Assembly (NCBI GenBank): GCA_003427395.1
Contig: BFEA01000056.1
Span: 3,378,591-3,433,850 of the forward strand
Reading direction: 5' to 3'
DNA length: 55,260 bases
From: Chara braunii
Lineage: Eukaryota > Streptophyta > Charophyceae > Charales > Characeae
In this document: positions 8,360-18,649 of the stretch, piece after piece
Layout: each line of letters starts with the position of its first letter
Position numbering within the stretch: the first letter of the stretch is position 1
Position numbers and translations under genes: made by a program
Notes under the pieces: generated by a model
Seen by the model: the letters and a program-made list of their open reading frames with translations, nothing else
Told to the model about the DNA's origin: nothing
Database searches by the model: none

Positions 8360-9681
8360 GGTTATTGTCAGTACGGGAGGAGGATGAAATTGGCCGGTTG
8401 GAATGGGAACTGAAAGTGACTTCGTGGTAAGCGTTCCCATTGTGGTTCTGTCAACATCCACTGTTTCCATTGCAGTTGGTTGTCTTCATCCAGTTCGCAG
8501 AGCTTTCCAGCACTGTCCACCTAAATAGAACGAAAGTTATCAGAGAGTTCATTCCATTTGGTGGTATCTGATTCCTTCTGAAACATTCTTTTGAGCTCTG
8601 GCCAGGCCGCATGTTTATTAGCGGTGATTGTTTCTGAGATCGAGGCTCGCGCCTCCATGTAGCCATATGTGTACTGCCTGTGCTCGTGCGCACACCTCAT
8701 TCGCCACGCAGCCATTAAACCACCAGTACGCCCGTTAACTCGCGACGATTTTTGGAAACGTACGGGCTACTACAGGAGCACCCAAATTCATCCGACTAGA
8801 AACGTTTCTACTTTTTTTTTTGCCCCGGCCGATAGCTGGACCAAGTACTGGTGGTTTAACATTGGCAGTCGTGTTATTGCCGGCAGGTTAAGGCTGAAGG
8901 GTGTCCACCTGACACCTTGCGAGGGCGTTTCCCCCAACAAGATGGTGTTAAGGTCCCATGGGAGGTGGTAGCCCGTTAGATGATGCCACGCTGCATCCCA
9001 CCATTGCCAAAGCAGAGCTACCATAGAGCAGTCCAGCAAGCAGTGTTCTAGTGTAGCTCGTTTCTTGGGGGGGGGGGGCACTGCAATAGGTACAGAGTGG
9101 AGGTAGCTCACCCCGCTCTTCCAAGTTCGTTCTAGACACAATCCGATCCGGGGTGGGAAGGCATCTGTGTATGATTTGCCATTGTAGTGCTCGCAGATTA
9201 GTAGGTCGGATAGCCAAGTAGACGGTCCATCTAATTGTGTTAAAGTTCTCTGCGTTGAGAAGCGAGTCTCTAAGCCACCGCAGTTGGATCTGTTCGAAAA
9301 TATATGCCGGTTTCCTTGTTGTTTTGTACCCGTCCTTAACTGTGTATTGCTATATCTGTAGTTTTCAGGAGCCCCCAATATCCCATTGCCATTTGTGTGC
9401 ATTGAATGGGAGCTGGCAAAGGGGGGTGGCCGACTCATACACGAAGAGTTATTTGTCGCTATATGAGACCACACAAATTTCTAACGAGTCCTACTGCAGG
9501 TGTCTAACGGTCGAGTTCATCGTGGCGGTCCAGTTTCGACCATCTTTCCTCTGGGACGGAGGCGAGGTGTGTAAGTCAGAAGTTCCGCCTCTTGGGGGGT
9601 AACCACCTCTACATTGTATAGTACCATCGAGATCGGTCAGTCCTCTGGCCGCACCACCCAATCCCTGTGCTGTATTGTCGG
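8360..9681 (-). pseudogene. LINE fragment: C-terminal zinc-finger part (second LINE copy)
   Basis: Three reading frames on the minus strand match in order the C-terminal protein of the LINE at 32928-34745. PTIQHRDWVV lies next to the insertion, then RALQWQIIHRCLPTPD at about 9190, then RATLEHCLLDC with WWDAAW at about 9040-8985. A degenerate tail with RLPRSHFQFPFQPANF follows near 8400. Stops and frameshifts abound, so it is dead. It is the downstream part of the copy whose upstream part is at 10836-11833. Confidence 0.88.
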
Positions 9682-10100
9682 CTATGTGACACCCACGGCC
9701 CAGGCCGCGGGCATTTCGGCCGCTATGACCGAAAAAGTCGGCCGCGACCGTGGCCCGTGAGGCCCAGTCTGCGGCCTGGTTTTTTAATTATTTCTTTTTA
9801 CCCCTAAAAATACGTTAAATATATATATATAGGGGTGTAGGGCTTGAAAAACCCTACAATCCTATGTTTTGTATTTTGGAATCGGACTTCGTTTAAGATT
9901 TTTAAAAAATAAAAAACGAAATTGGATTTTTTTTTTTTTTTAAAGCAGGATTTTTTTTTTGTCATTTTTTATGATGAGGGATATGGTCCCTGAGTTGTGA
10001 TGTATTTTTTTTAAAAATGAATTTTGGTTTTTTGCAGAGAAATTAGGTGTTCAAAAAAAAAAAAGATGCAAAAATTGAAAACAAAAAAACAAAAAAGGGG

Positions 10101-10131
<31 letters not shown>

Positions 10132-10376
10132 TGTTTTAATTTATTGATTGATTGATTGATTGTGTGTGTGTGTGTGTGTGTGTGTGTNNNNNNNNNNNNN
10201 NNNNNNNNNNNNNNNNNNNNNNNNNNNNNNNNNNNNNNNNNNNNNNNNNNNNNNNNNNNNNNNNNNNNNNNNNNNNNNNNNNNNNNNNNNNNNNNNNNNN
10301 NNNNNNNNNNNNNNNNNNNNNNNNNNNNNNNNNNNNNNNNNNNNTGCCCCCGCTCGCCTGCGGGCTTGCCATTTGT

Positions 10377-10429
<53 letters not shown>

Positions 10430-10462
10430 TATGCCGGGGAGGGGAGGGAGGACCCCTGCCCC

Positions 10463-10524
<62 letters not shown>

Positions 10525-10835
10525 CAATGAATCAATCAATCAACCCATCAATCAATCAATCAATGAAAAAACAATCAATCAATGATTTTTTTTCCCTATC
10601 TTTTTATTTTTTTTTGTCACACATAAAAAACCACCCTCCCAAATTTTTGATTTTTTTTTTTTTTTTGTGCACAGGCCAACAGCGGTTGACGTGCGCAGGC
10701 CGCGCGTGTGCGCCGCCACCTGGCTGTGGCGTTGCCGCAAAAAAACTCAGTCGCGCGGCCTAGGCCGCGGACCGGCGGCCAGCCTCCTCGGCCGCGGCCG
10801 AGTCGGAGGCGGCCGCGGCCTAGGGGGTCACATAG
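9682..10835. mobile_element. hAT-like non-autonomous DNA transposon inserted in the LINE
   Basis: An 8-bp direct repeat ATTGTCGG flanks the element (9674-9681 and 10836-10843), and the ends are inverted (CTATGTGAC at the left, GTCACATAG at the right). Removing the element restores the LINE reading PTI-Q at the join. Subterminal regions are packed with GGCCGCGG-type motifs on both sides, as subterminal repeats often are in hAT elements. The middle holds (GATT)n, (TG)n, a sequence gap and (CAAT)n. No transposase is visible. The 8-bp duplication points to hAT. The TIR sequence is unusual, so the superfamily is an inference. Confidence 0.82.
10101..10565. repeat. Microsatellite cluster with assembly gap
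   Basis: (GATT)n at about 10104-10160, (TG)n on both sides of an N-gap (10188-10344), and (CAAT)n at about 10465-10565. The outer tetranucleotides are reverse complements of each other, so the middle of the hAT-like element is a large imperfect palindrome, a likely cause of the gap. Confidence 0.95.
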
Positions 10836-11833
10836 ATTGTCGGGCCTCTCTTGAGTTCCAAGACCCATTCCAGAGGTACAACCTCTTGGATCTTTTGTAG
10901 ATCCTCTTCCGGTTTTCTGACGTGGTGCAACTTTTGTCTAAGGTCCTGGACTGACATCCATGTGCTTGTGTGGACATTCCACAAATCATCAACTGTGTAA
11001 ATCCCTCTTCTCACTCAGGGGAACCATCTCGAGCCCATCTGCAGTGAGAATGGTTCACCTGTGTGATAAAGTATGCTTGGGTTTCCAAACAGGAGTTGTC
11101 TCCATATTTTGTCCCATCGAAGTGGGACAGGTTTTTGGGACGGTCCTCGTTCTCTCCATAGATGCAACATATTTATCCATAGGGGGTCAACTTTGAGATC
11201 CCACTTAGCGAAAGAGGCTGGCGTATTGTCCCTTCTGTTTCGGGGGGGTGTCAGGAACGACCAATACTTGTTAGTTAGTCACTGCAGTGGGTGGATTTTA
11301 TTGCTATCTCTGCATTGTGGGGCTAGGGCAATGATCTGGATGGCTGCATATGGTACCCAGGGGATATAATTGCCTATCAACCATCTTATCATAAATTTAA
11401 AAGTCAACGTTTTTGTTTCATTCTCCGGGTCAAGTATGCCTAAACCCCCTTTGGCTCGTGGTTGTGTGATGACGTCCCATGCTACCCTCTTGATACACAT
11501 GGTGTGTTCATGGTTCCCTCGCCAGAGAGAGGCGGACGCCGACCGTTTTAATATCGTTAATTGCCGCCGACCTAGTTGCCAAAAGGCCACCTTGTACCAT
11601 ATTGCCGCAAATATAGCATTGTTGATTGCCAGTGCTCTGCGCACTGACGAAGTGTGAATTGTTTTCCACATATTCATGCGTTGAATTGCTATGTCAACCA
11701 GTCTATCGCCATGTTCAGGGGGGGTCCAAGGGCGGTGAGGTTTACCCCCAACACTTTGATAGCAGCATCCTCAGGCTTCCAGTCAACCCTTGGGGCATCA
11801 GGCGGTGGGATGCCATCTCTGCAGTTCCTTAGT
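10836..11833 (-). pseudogene. LINE fragment: end of RT and linker (second LINE copy)
   Basis: Minus-strand frames match the LINE at 32.9-43.6 kb. DGIPPPDAPRVDWKPED lies near 11800; RRALAINNAIFAAIWYKVAFW and KRVAWDVITQPRAKGGLGIL lie at 11650-11430; DLWNVHTSTW and QEVVPLEWVLELKRGPTI lie at 11000-10840. Several frames are needed, so it is broken. The 5' side stops abruptly at the satellite near 11821-11833, and the catalytic RT core is absent. Confidence 0.88.
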
Positions 11834-12590
11834 ACGGAATGCCGGGGGTGTCAGGAGATAATGCACCTTACCGCGGGGCCGAAACGAGCTCCAGGGATAT
11901 AAGAGGGCACAAAGGATCCCCAACTCTCTCTATCAACGATTCTCTAGGGTCGATACACATAGTCCATGATACGGTCCATGATTCACGACTTAGGGTTGGC
12001 TATCCGACAAGTGCGTAGCTTAGGGCTTGAGGCTGGCATAACAACTCCTTAGTACGGGATGTCGGGGGTGTAGGAGATACTGCACCTTACTGTGGGACCG
12101 AAACGGGCTTCAGGGATGTATGATGGAATGGAGGATCCCCAACTCTCTACCGTCACTATCGACGACTCTCCAGGGTCAATACACACAGTCCATGATGCAG
12201 TCTATGGTTCACGACTTAGGGTTGGCTATCCTCCTAGTACATAGCTTAGGGCTTGAGGTTGGCATAGCAGTTCATTAGTACGGGATATCAAGGGTGTCAG
12301 GAGATACTTCACCTTACCGCGGGGCCGGAACGGGCTCCAGGGATATTATACGATGGAACAAAGGATTCCCAACTCTCTACCATCAACACAATAAAACACT
12401 GGAATACACACATGACTCGGGGTTGGCTATCCTCCTAGTACGTAGCATAGGGTTGAGGCTGGCATAGCAATTCCTTAGTGCAGGATGTCGGGGGTGTCAG
12501 GAGATACTGCACCTTACTGCGGGGCCAAAACCGGCTCCAGGGATATACGAGGGAACGAAGGATCCCCAACTCTCTGCCATAAAAACACAA
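11821..12590. repeat. Satellite-like tandem repeat, four units of ~200-226 bp
   Basis: Units start near 11821, 12041, 12267 and 12467 with the pattern TTCCTTAGTACGGGATGTCG. Each contains GGAGATACTGCACCTTAC, GGGGCCGAAACGGGCTCCAG, GATCCCCAACTCTCT and (where complete) CTTAGGGTTGGCTATC. The third unit is shortened and the fourth is cut after CCCAACTCTCT. Confidence 0.92.
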
Positions 12591-12813
12591 TAGTAGTAAT
12601 ACAACGTTACACAGTGCACTCTCATGAAGACCTGTAGTAGCATGTTCATACCTAGCTTCTTAAGTCCCTGTGCAATTAGGCTTGCACGACGTCTGGTTCA
12701 ACCAGGGCCGAGAAGGGGATAGGTCTCTCTGCCTAGCCTGGGTGCCTGCAAGCGCTGTCTGGTCAAGTTACCCTGCCAATATAACAATGGGTGATGGTCC
12801 CAGTGTAGGTGCG

Positions 12814-12922
12814 AATACCCTTACAAGGGTATCCGCCTTGGTTTTTGCAAGTGGCAAAAAATAAGTTTGGTTTAAAAGTTGGAGTATACCGTTGTCGGGC
12901 CGAATACCCTTACAAGGGTATT
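12814..12922. repeat. Two copies of a palindromic hairpin motif
   Basis: AATACCCTTACAAGGGTAT occurs at 12814-12832 and 12903-12921, each able to fold into a stem of about 8 bp. A related hairpin with a variant loop lies at 23731-23747, and degenerate forms lie at 53748 and 53817. Confidence 0.75.
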
Positions 12923-13800
12923 TGGGCACACTTTTGCACCTCACAGAAGGTGCGTTTTTGTCGATATTTGAGAGAGTGTCTCATTTCAGAGTGACCATAA
13001 CCAATTCTCAGGGGTTGGGAATGACACATGCTTTTGATCTGATTAGGGAGTGTGTGGGCATGCACTTTGAGGGCACGCATTGAATTACTTAGATGAATGA
13101 TCAGTATAGGTGATGAATTCGCGAGCTAGGAAAAAGTTAGGGTCGTGGTTAACATTGCGCGTACGCTGACCACGCACCTATTGACGGAGTTATGACCAAC
13201 GTCAAAGTTAGTTGTCGGAATTCACGAACAAAGGTGAAATTCGTTGACTTATCGGGGAAAGGCATTCAGACATGCCTAGTGCAAGTTATGCTGGCTACTT
13301 AGTTGATCGTCGCCGACAGTAGACATTGCCAGTAATCCTTGCGAGAGTGGCACGAACCAAGTGTGGGGTACGTAAAAACTAGAACTTTTCGACGCCGAGA
13401 CAGTAAAGACGCGACCTTTCAAGTAGTATGGCGGACCGAAGTTACTCTTTATATAGAGAATTGCGCCCACTAATTTCAGGCTTGGGCTTAGCCCTATAGG
13501 TTACGACTTTGGACTGATACTACGAAGACCCGGAGATTTAGGCCGGCAGCGAAGGAGCGGAAGAGTGTCTTATGAAGGAAACTGAGGGGTCGAGGGTCCC
13601 CCGGGACTATCTGAGTCCCCTTAGTTTTTGCCAAGGAGTCCGATCGCGGGACCAATGGGCATGACCGAAGGTTGGGTTCCGACGGTCCTTTCCCTCCCGT
13701 CGCCGTTTCTCATAGTTTTATAACTTTTATTATTATTATTATTTTTTTCTTAATTTTTATTGTGTCCCATTTTGGGACGCGGTTCCGGTACCAACGTTGG
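12923..13800. other. No gene recognised
   Basis: Non-coding on inspection apart from an (ATT)n stretch at about 13728-13745. Some blocks may be old LTR sequence, but nothing firm can be said. Confidence 0.4.
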
Positions 13801-13804
13801 ACCC

Positions 13805-13875
13805 AAGAGCCTAGCTCAATGCGTATACCATTGAACTGTTGAAATACATATTTGTGTTCGAACCCAGATGATGGA
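13805..13875 (+). repeat. tRNA-like sequence (pseudo-tRNA or SINE head)
   Basis: TAGCTCAATGCG resembles a Pol III A box, and GTGTTCGAACCC about 40 bases downstream resembles a B box. The D stem does not pair, so it is not a working tRNA. Probably a SINE head or a tRNA pseudogene. Confidence 0.45.
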
Positions 13876-16195
13876 ACTTGATGAGTAAACCCAAATATTT
13901 ATGAATTACCTGGGGCCGGTCAACTCGATCGTGATATCTCAGGGCCGTCAGATTGCCCAGTCCTTTGGGACATTCGTCAAAAACTGGAGCGATACGGTGG
14001 GGATTAGCATGGGCCGAAGTGCACGAATGATGTGTATAAAGCAAGGGCGGGCAGTCCTTTTTCCTTTTGGTAAAGGATGAGAGAGCGTGGGCTCGGTGAA
14101 AGTGAACGAGGCAAGTATGCAGAGTACGCTGACTAGGCGATGCACGAGGAAGGAGAGAGCAGGAAGTTGACAAGAGAGACGAAGGAAGAAAAGGAGATAA
14201 GAAAGAAAGGGAGAGAGAGAAACTCACCGTCTGTGGGGCCACGGCCCGACCACGGAAGCAGTAGTGGATGGTCGTCACGCGCATCTGCCCGGTTATCAGC
14301 GTGAGATTCGTCCTCACTTTGCGGGAGGAGCTGCGGGCGCAACTGACGGATAGGTACGCACGCTGCGCACGTACGTGTGTGTGAGAGAGAAGGAGAGAGA
14401 GAGAGAATCAAAACTTGCCTCGGAAGGAGAACGGCATGGGACAAACCGAAGTCGGAGCTACGGTGTCAGAGCATGCGCCAGTGCAGACGAGGCAGTAGGT
14501 GCGTGGAGCTCGAAGAAAGGAGATATGACAGGAGAAGTAAGTTGAGATCTCACTCGGTTCTCAACAGAATTAAACAAGATAGAATGCTACATGGGGGTTT
14601 TTCAGTACGGGTGAAGCTAATAACGTCGTTAGAAGTGAGAAAGAACGGTTAGTTTAGGGGTTGTGAGTGGTAGGGGCTGCACGATGCATAGTAGGAATGG
14701 GCGTGGTGCTCTGCATTGAGCTGACGGGAAGAGGTGATGCAAGGAAGAAACGGGGAGGAGGGAAGATTCGAAAATGACAGTGTATCTGCCCGGATGTTGG
14801 CGAAAAATTCATTCGATTTTGCTCATTTTATTGGAGGAAGTAGCCTCACTCGACTTTGCTGAGTGCATGACTAAGGAGCAATGTATATTTTCATGTTCTA
14901 GCGTAAGGTTCATTCTGATTCCTTTTTGCTCATTCTATTGACATAAATAGCCTCTCTCTGTCTCTCTGCGCGCATGGCCGAATGACGGTGTGGAGGTTCC
15001 ATTCTCATTTTGCACATTTGGTAAGGAGTTCAGTGTGACCCATCATTGCCTCGTCACCATGATACTACCGTCGCATCGTTATCATGATGCGCTGCACCAT
15101 CATCATGATCAAGGTGTGTTTCCCATCGTTATACTCCTTAGCTCGTCGTGCTCATGTTTATCCTGGCGGTCGTAATTCTCGTTCGGTGTTATTCGTTGTC
15201 CGCCATTAAGTACGCAGAAGCATAGTTGTTAACCGGTAGCCAGTAGTCTACATTTTATCCTCAGAAGTAGAAGGCAAGTTCCTGCCTTTCAAACTGTAAG
15301 CACTGCCGCCCCACCAGCACTTACTCCGAACGCGAGTTGTACCAGACATGTGTTGCAGGAAGCGCTACAACAACTGTAATAGTAGAGGACCTTTACAACC
15401 AGCCATGTCCAGTACCAGTTACAGCTGCCCAGATCAGCAACATTCCTTCGTTCCGACGCCTTACCAACAACATAACTCAAAACCGCCTGCCTTATCGTCG
15501 CAAAAACCAGCCACTCCACCAATTTAGGAACGACCATGCATTACTACCCATAGAATTGAGAAGGAGCTCTTACCCCGTCAGTCCCTCTTGCTACCACTTC
15601 ATTGTTTTGCCACACGCTTGCCGTGAAGTCCACAACTTTGGTGTGCACAAGTGCTTTTTAAATCAGGTGAGCTTTATACCCTTACCCTGCCGCCTCTAAC
15701 CTCCCCTCACATCCCTTTCCTGCTGGTCGCTGCCCTGTGAGTACAGTTACACCTGACCGTAATCGTTGTGTTGCTGTGTTACTGCCAGGCTGTGTGACGG
15801 CCTAGGTTGCTGAGCCACTGCTGTCACAATACCTTTTTACTGTGCTTTTCCGCCGCTATATCTCACTTCCAGCACCACAGTGTCTTTCCCAGCTTTTTGT
15901 CGTGTTTACCATTGGGCACTGTTGTTTTCTGAGTTAAGATGTTGGACCTGTTGATGTGCGATGCTGTGTGCATTACCATACAAACAATACTTCGTTGAAC
16001 TTATCAGGCATGCACGACTGTGTAAAAATTGAAGTATTGGAGAGTTTTCGCATGCGCTTCAAATAGAGCAAGAGGGTGTGCTTTATTTGAACACGACCCG
16101 TCTAGGCTGCGCAGCTACAGTTTGGTTAGAGAAGAGGTTGGTGCTTCGACTTGGAGGGCATTAAGGGGCTGGTATTTTGCACTATGGCTGTTAGT
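13876..16195. other. No gene recognised; GA-rich and CT-rich stretches
   Basis: Purine-rich blocks lie at about 14150-14225 and 14380-14405. I see no conserved protein in any frame. The right part may include the upstream portion of the LTR that ends at 16443, but its start could not be located. Confidence 0.4.
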
Positions 16196-16443
16196 TGAGG
16201 ATCTTTGCTGCGTTTCATTGGCCATCGTTGCGGGGCCCTCAGGCGGTTCAAGATTTCAAGGCCCTCTCACGCGTGTTTGAGAGCACCCCTATTGTATCTA
16301 AGGGACTAAATGACACCTCCTTCTGCCATTTTACTCTAAGTCTAGTTTCTAATAGGAAGGAAGGCGGAAGGCGGGATTGCAACCCGTAGGTCCACACCAA
16401 GATCTTGTGGGAGGGTCCCCCTGCGAGACCGATGCGCTCGACA
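16196..16443 (+). mobile_element. 3' part of an LTR (family A)
   Basis: The segment ends GATGCGCTCGACA (CA terminus) just before a primer-binding site. It is homologous to 21186-21425 over several blocks (TTGCGGGG, TTGTATCT, GGCGGGAT-GCAA-CCGTAGG). The LTR 5' end is not identified. Confidence 0.65.
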
Positions 16444-16445
16444 GG

Positions 16446-16464
16446 TGGCGCCGTTGCTGGGGAT
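16446..16464 (+). promoter_or_regulatory. Retrotransposon primer-binding site, tRNA-Asp type
   Basis: TGGCGCCGTTGCTGGGGAT lies 2 bases after the LTR end. It closely resembles the primer-binding site found in several plant Ty3/gypsy groups, which pairs with the 3' end of tRNA-Asp. Confidence 0.72.
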
Positions 16465-16782
16465 CTCGGCTGCCTACCGGGGTCCTTAGTGAACGAACCC
16501 AGGTTAAGTGTAGGCTGATGATCCAAGCAAAACAACATACCCTATGTTTCGAATCGTCTTATATAAGAATGATGTGTATGGTATGTAAGTCAAGATACTA
16601 ATGATAATGTATGTAGTTAGAGTACGTGATTATGAGTATGACTAGGAGTATATTTATGACCCTAAATAATTAGCAATAACTAGTAGAAGAAGAAAATTAG
16701 TTACGACATAGGTGAAGCGCATAAAGGGTTAAAAAACTACTGATGGTTTTTTTTTTTTTTTTTTCGCAACAGATATACAAAG

Positions 16783-18646
16783 ATGTCGGACGCAGATGAA
16801 ATCGAGAGGGGTCCGGCTGCTACGCGGGAGGATTTTGTCAAGGCGATCAAGAAAAGAGAGTTAGCACGCCTACATGTGCCTAAGGTTGGCATTTTCATGT
16901 TTAAAGGAGATAGGGTGTCTAAATGGTTAGAGATGTTCGAGCAAGTCACTAGCGAGGCGTCAGAGGCAGACAAATTCAAATTACTGCTCAGATATGTATG
17001 GTGGGAGATCCGACCAGAGATAATGAAGGTGGCTGCTGGAGCGGCAGAGGTTCGGGCGAGTTTTAAAGAGGAAATGCAAAGGCGTTTCAAGTTGGGGGAT
17101 GGTCTGCTAAAAAAGGCAGACCTGGAAATGTTACAGCGAAATGAGTTTGTCACTATGGGTGCATTCACGACGACTTTTAAGAAAATGGCAAGGAAGGTCC
17201 CTGGGATGGCGGAAGAGGAGCAGTGCGCAACTTTCCGAGGGCACTTCACAGATTGGGAGGCCTCTACGCTGACCAAGAAGGGTGCGTCAGGGAAGAAGTT
17301 GACGTGGGCTGCAATAAAAGAAAGTGTGACGGACGAGGAGTTGGACCAAGTGGACCTCTTCCAAATGCAACAAGCTAGGAAGAAAAGAAAGGCCTTGGAC
17401 GCCACGACGAGTCACGGATAGGACTTTAAGAAAATGGTAGAAGAGGCAGTAGCCCAACTCGATGCCGCAAAGGAAGCGAATGCTGCGAAGAAGCCAATGA
17501 CAGTAACGCAGGTTCAAGGAAAGGCGAAGAAAGCAGTGGTACAAGAAGAAGAAGAAGAAGAGGAGGAGCCTGAGCCCCACAAGCTAACAAAGACTTAAAG
17601 AAAAACCAAAAAATTAACTCCAGAGGGACAAGGCTCGGGAAAAGGCCAAGGCTCGCAAGGAACAACATTGCCCCCCCCTAAGTCGCATGTTCAGGCCGGA
17701 CCAGCACCTTATGGCCGTGGCCAGGCTATGGACCTCCAAGTCCCTGACCTGGGTATGGTCCATATGCACCATGGCCGGTAAGCGGACAACATGGATCATA
17801 GGTAGGAGCTCCGTTGAGTATGGCTTCTTGCGGATGTTCAGGGGCCCAATCTCAATAGGTAAGCCACCCGAACGCGCCGCCAAGCCAACCTCAACAGTCA
17901 GCGCCACAAGGGTCGCAAGGAAACCAAGGTGGCGGACGTGGGCAAAACCAAGGATGGGGCCGAGGCCGAGGAAATGGTGGCCGCGGAGGAAACGGAAGAG
18001 GAAGTGGAGGTGGTAATCCCAGCGGAGGAGGAAATGGGGATTGGAATGCGTCTGGGAGTCAAGGCTTTCAAGAAGGGGGGCAAGGTTTTGGCAGAGGACG
18101 AATAGATTGGCGGGACGCGATTTCCTGGCATTGTGGGCAGAAAGACCATACGATTAAGTTCTGCCATGTTTGCAGAAATGACGAGGATGAAGGGTTAATT
18201 AGTACCAATTACGATGGCGATATGTATGATAAGTTTGGGTACTACATTGATCTCAAGACTCCTGGAGGAACAAGAAATGAGGCTTTGCGACGAGCCGAGG
18301 CCGGCATGCCACCCACTCCTCCGGCTATGTTTCGGATTTGGCAAGAGCAGGAGGTCCGTCATGATGTAAGGGTGGAAGAGATAGGAAAGAATGAGGTGGT
18401 AGAGCAGGAGAGGAAAGTCGACACCGTCAGGGAGAAGCCAATTGGTGTAGGGGTATTGGCATGGGGCACGGAGGACGATGGAATTATGGAGGATCTGGTG
18501 GCTAAAATCAGAAGGTATCAGGAGAAGCTGACTAGTATGTGTAAGGAGGTCAGGGAATGGAGAGGTAAAAGGTCGCTAGTGTATCTCTATGATATGGGGT
18601 CAACTGAGCAAGGAGGGTCCCCTTGCGGGACCGATGCGCTCGACAC
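16783..18646 (+). pseudogene. LTR-retrotransposon gag, broken, no pol
   Basis: The first frame (16783-17421, 212 aa) carries a gag-like domain with FKGDRVSKWLEMFEQ and LLRYVWWEIRPEIMKVA, resembling a gag family I associate with Chara. It ends at TAG (17419-17421), but the same frame continues with DFKKMVEEAVAQLD, a Glu-rich tract and more stops (17596 and about 17780). A second frame (to 18653) holds the zinc-knuckle region and LISTNYDGDMYDKFG, so at least one frameshift lies between. The knuckle reads S-x2-C-x4-H-x4-C (18123-18164), its first cysteine replaced by serine. No protease, RT or integrase follows. This is a deletion derivative of a likely Ty3/gypsy-type element. Confidence 0.85.
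18609..18645 (+). mobile_element. LTR-end sequence fused to gag
   Basis: GAGGGTCCCCTTGCGGGACC followed by GATGCGCTCGACA repeats the last ~37 bp of the LTR at 16413-16443 with few differences. This suggests the rest of the element was lost by a deletion from gag to near the 3' LTR end. Confidence 0.65.
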
Positions 18647-18649
18647 CAC

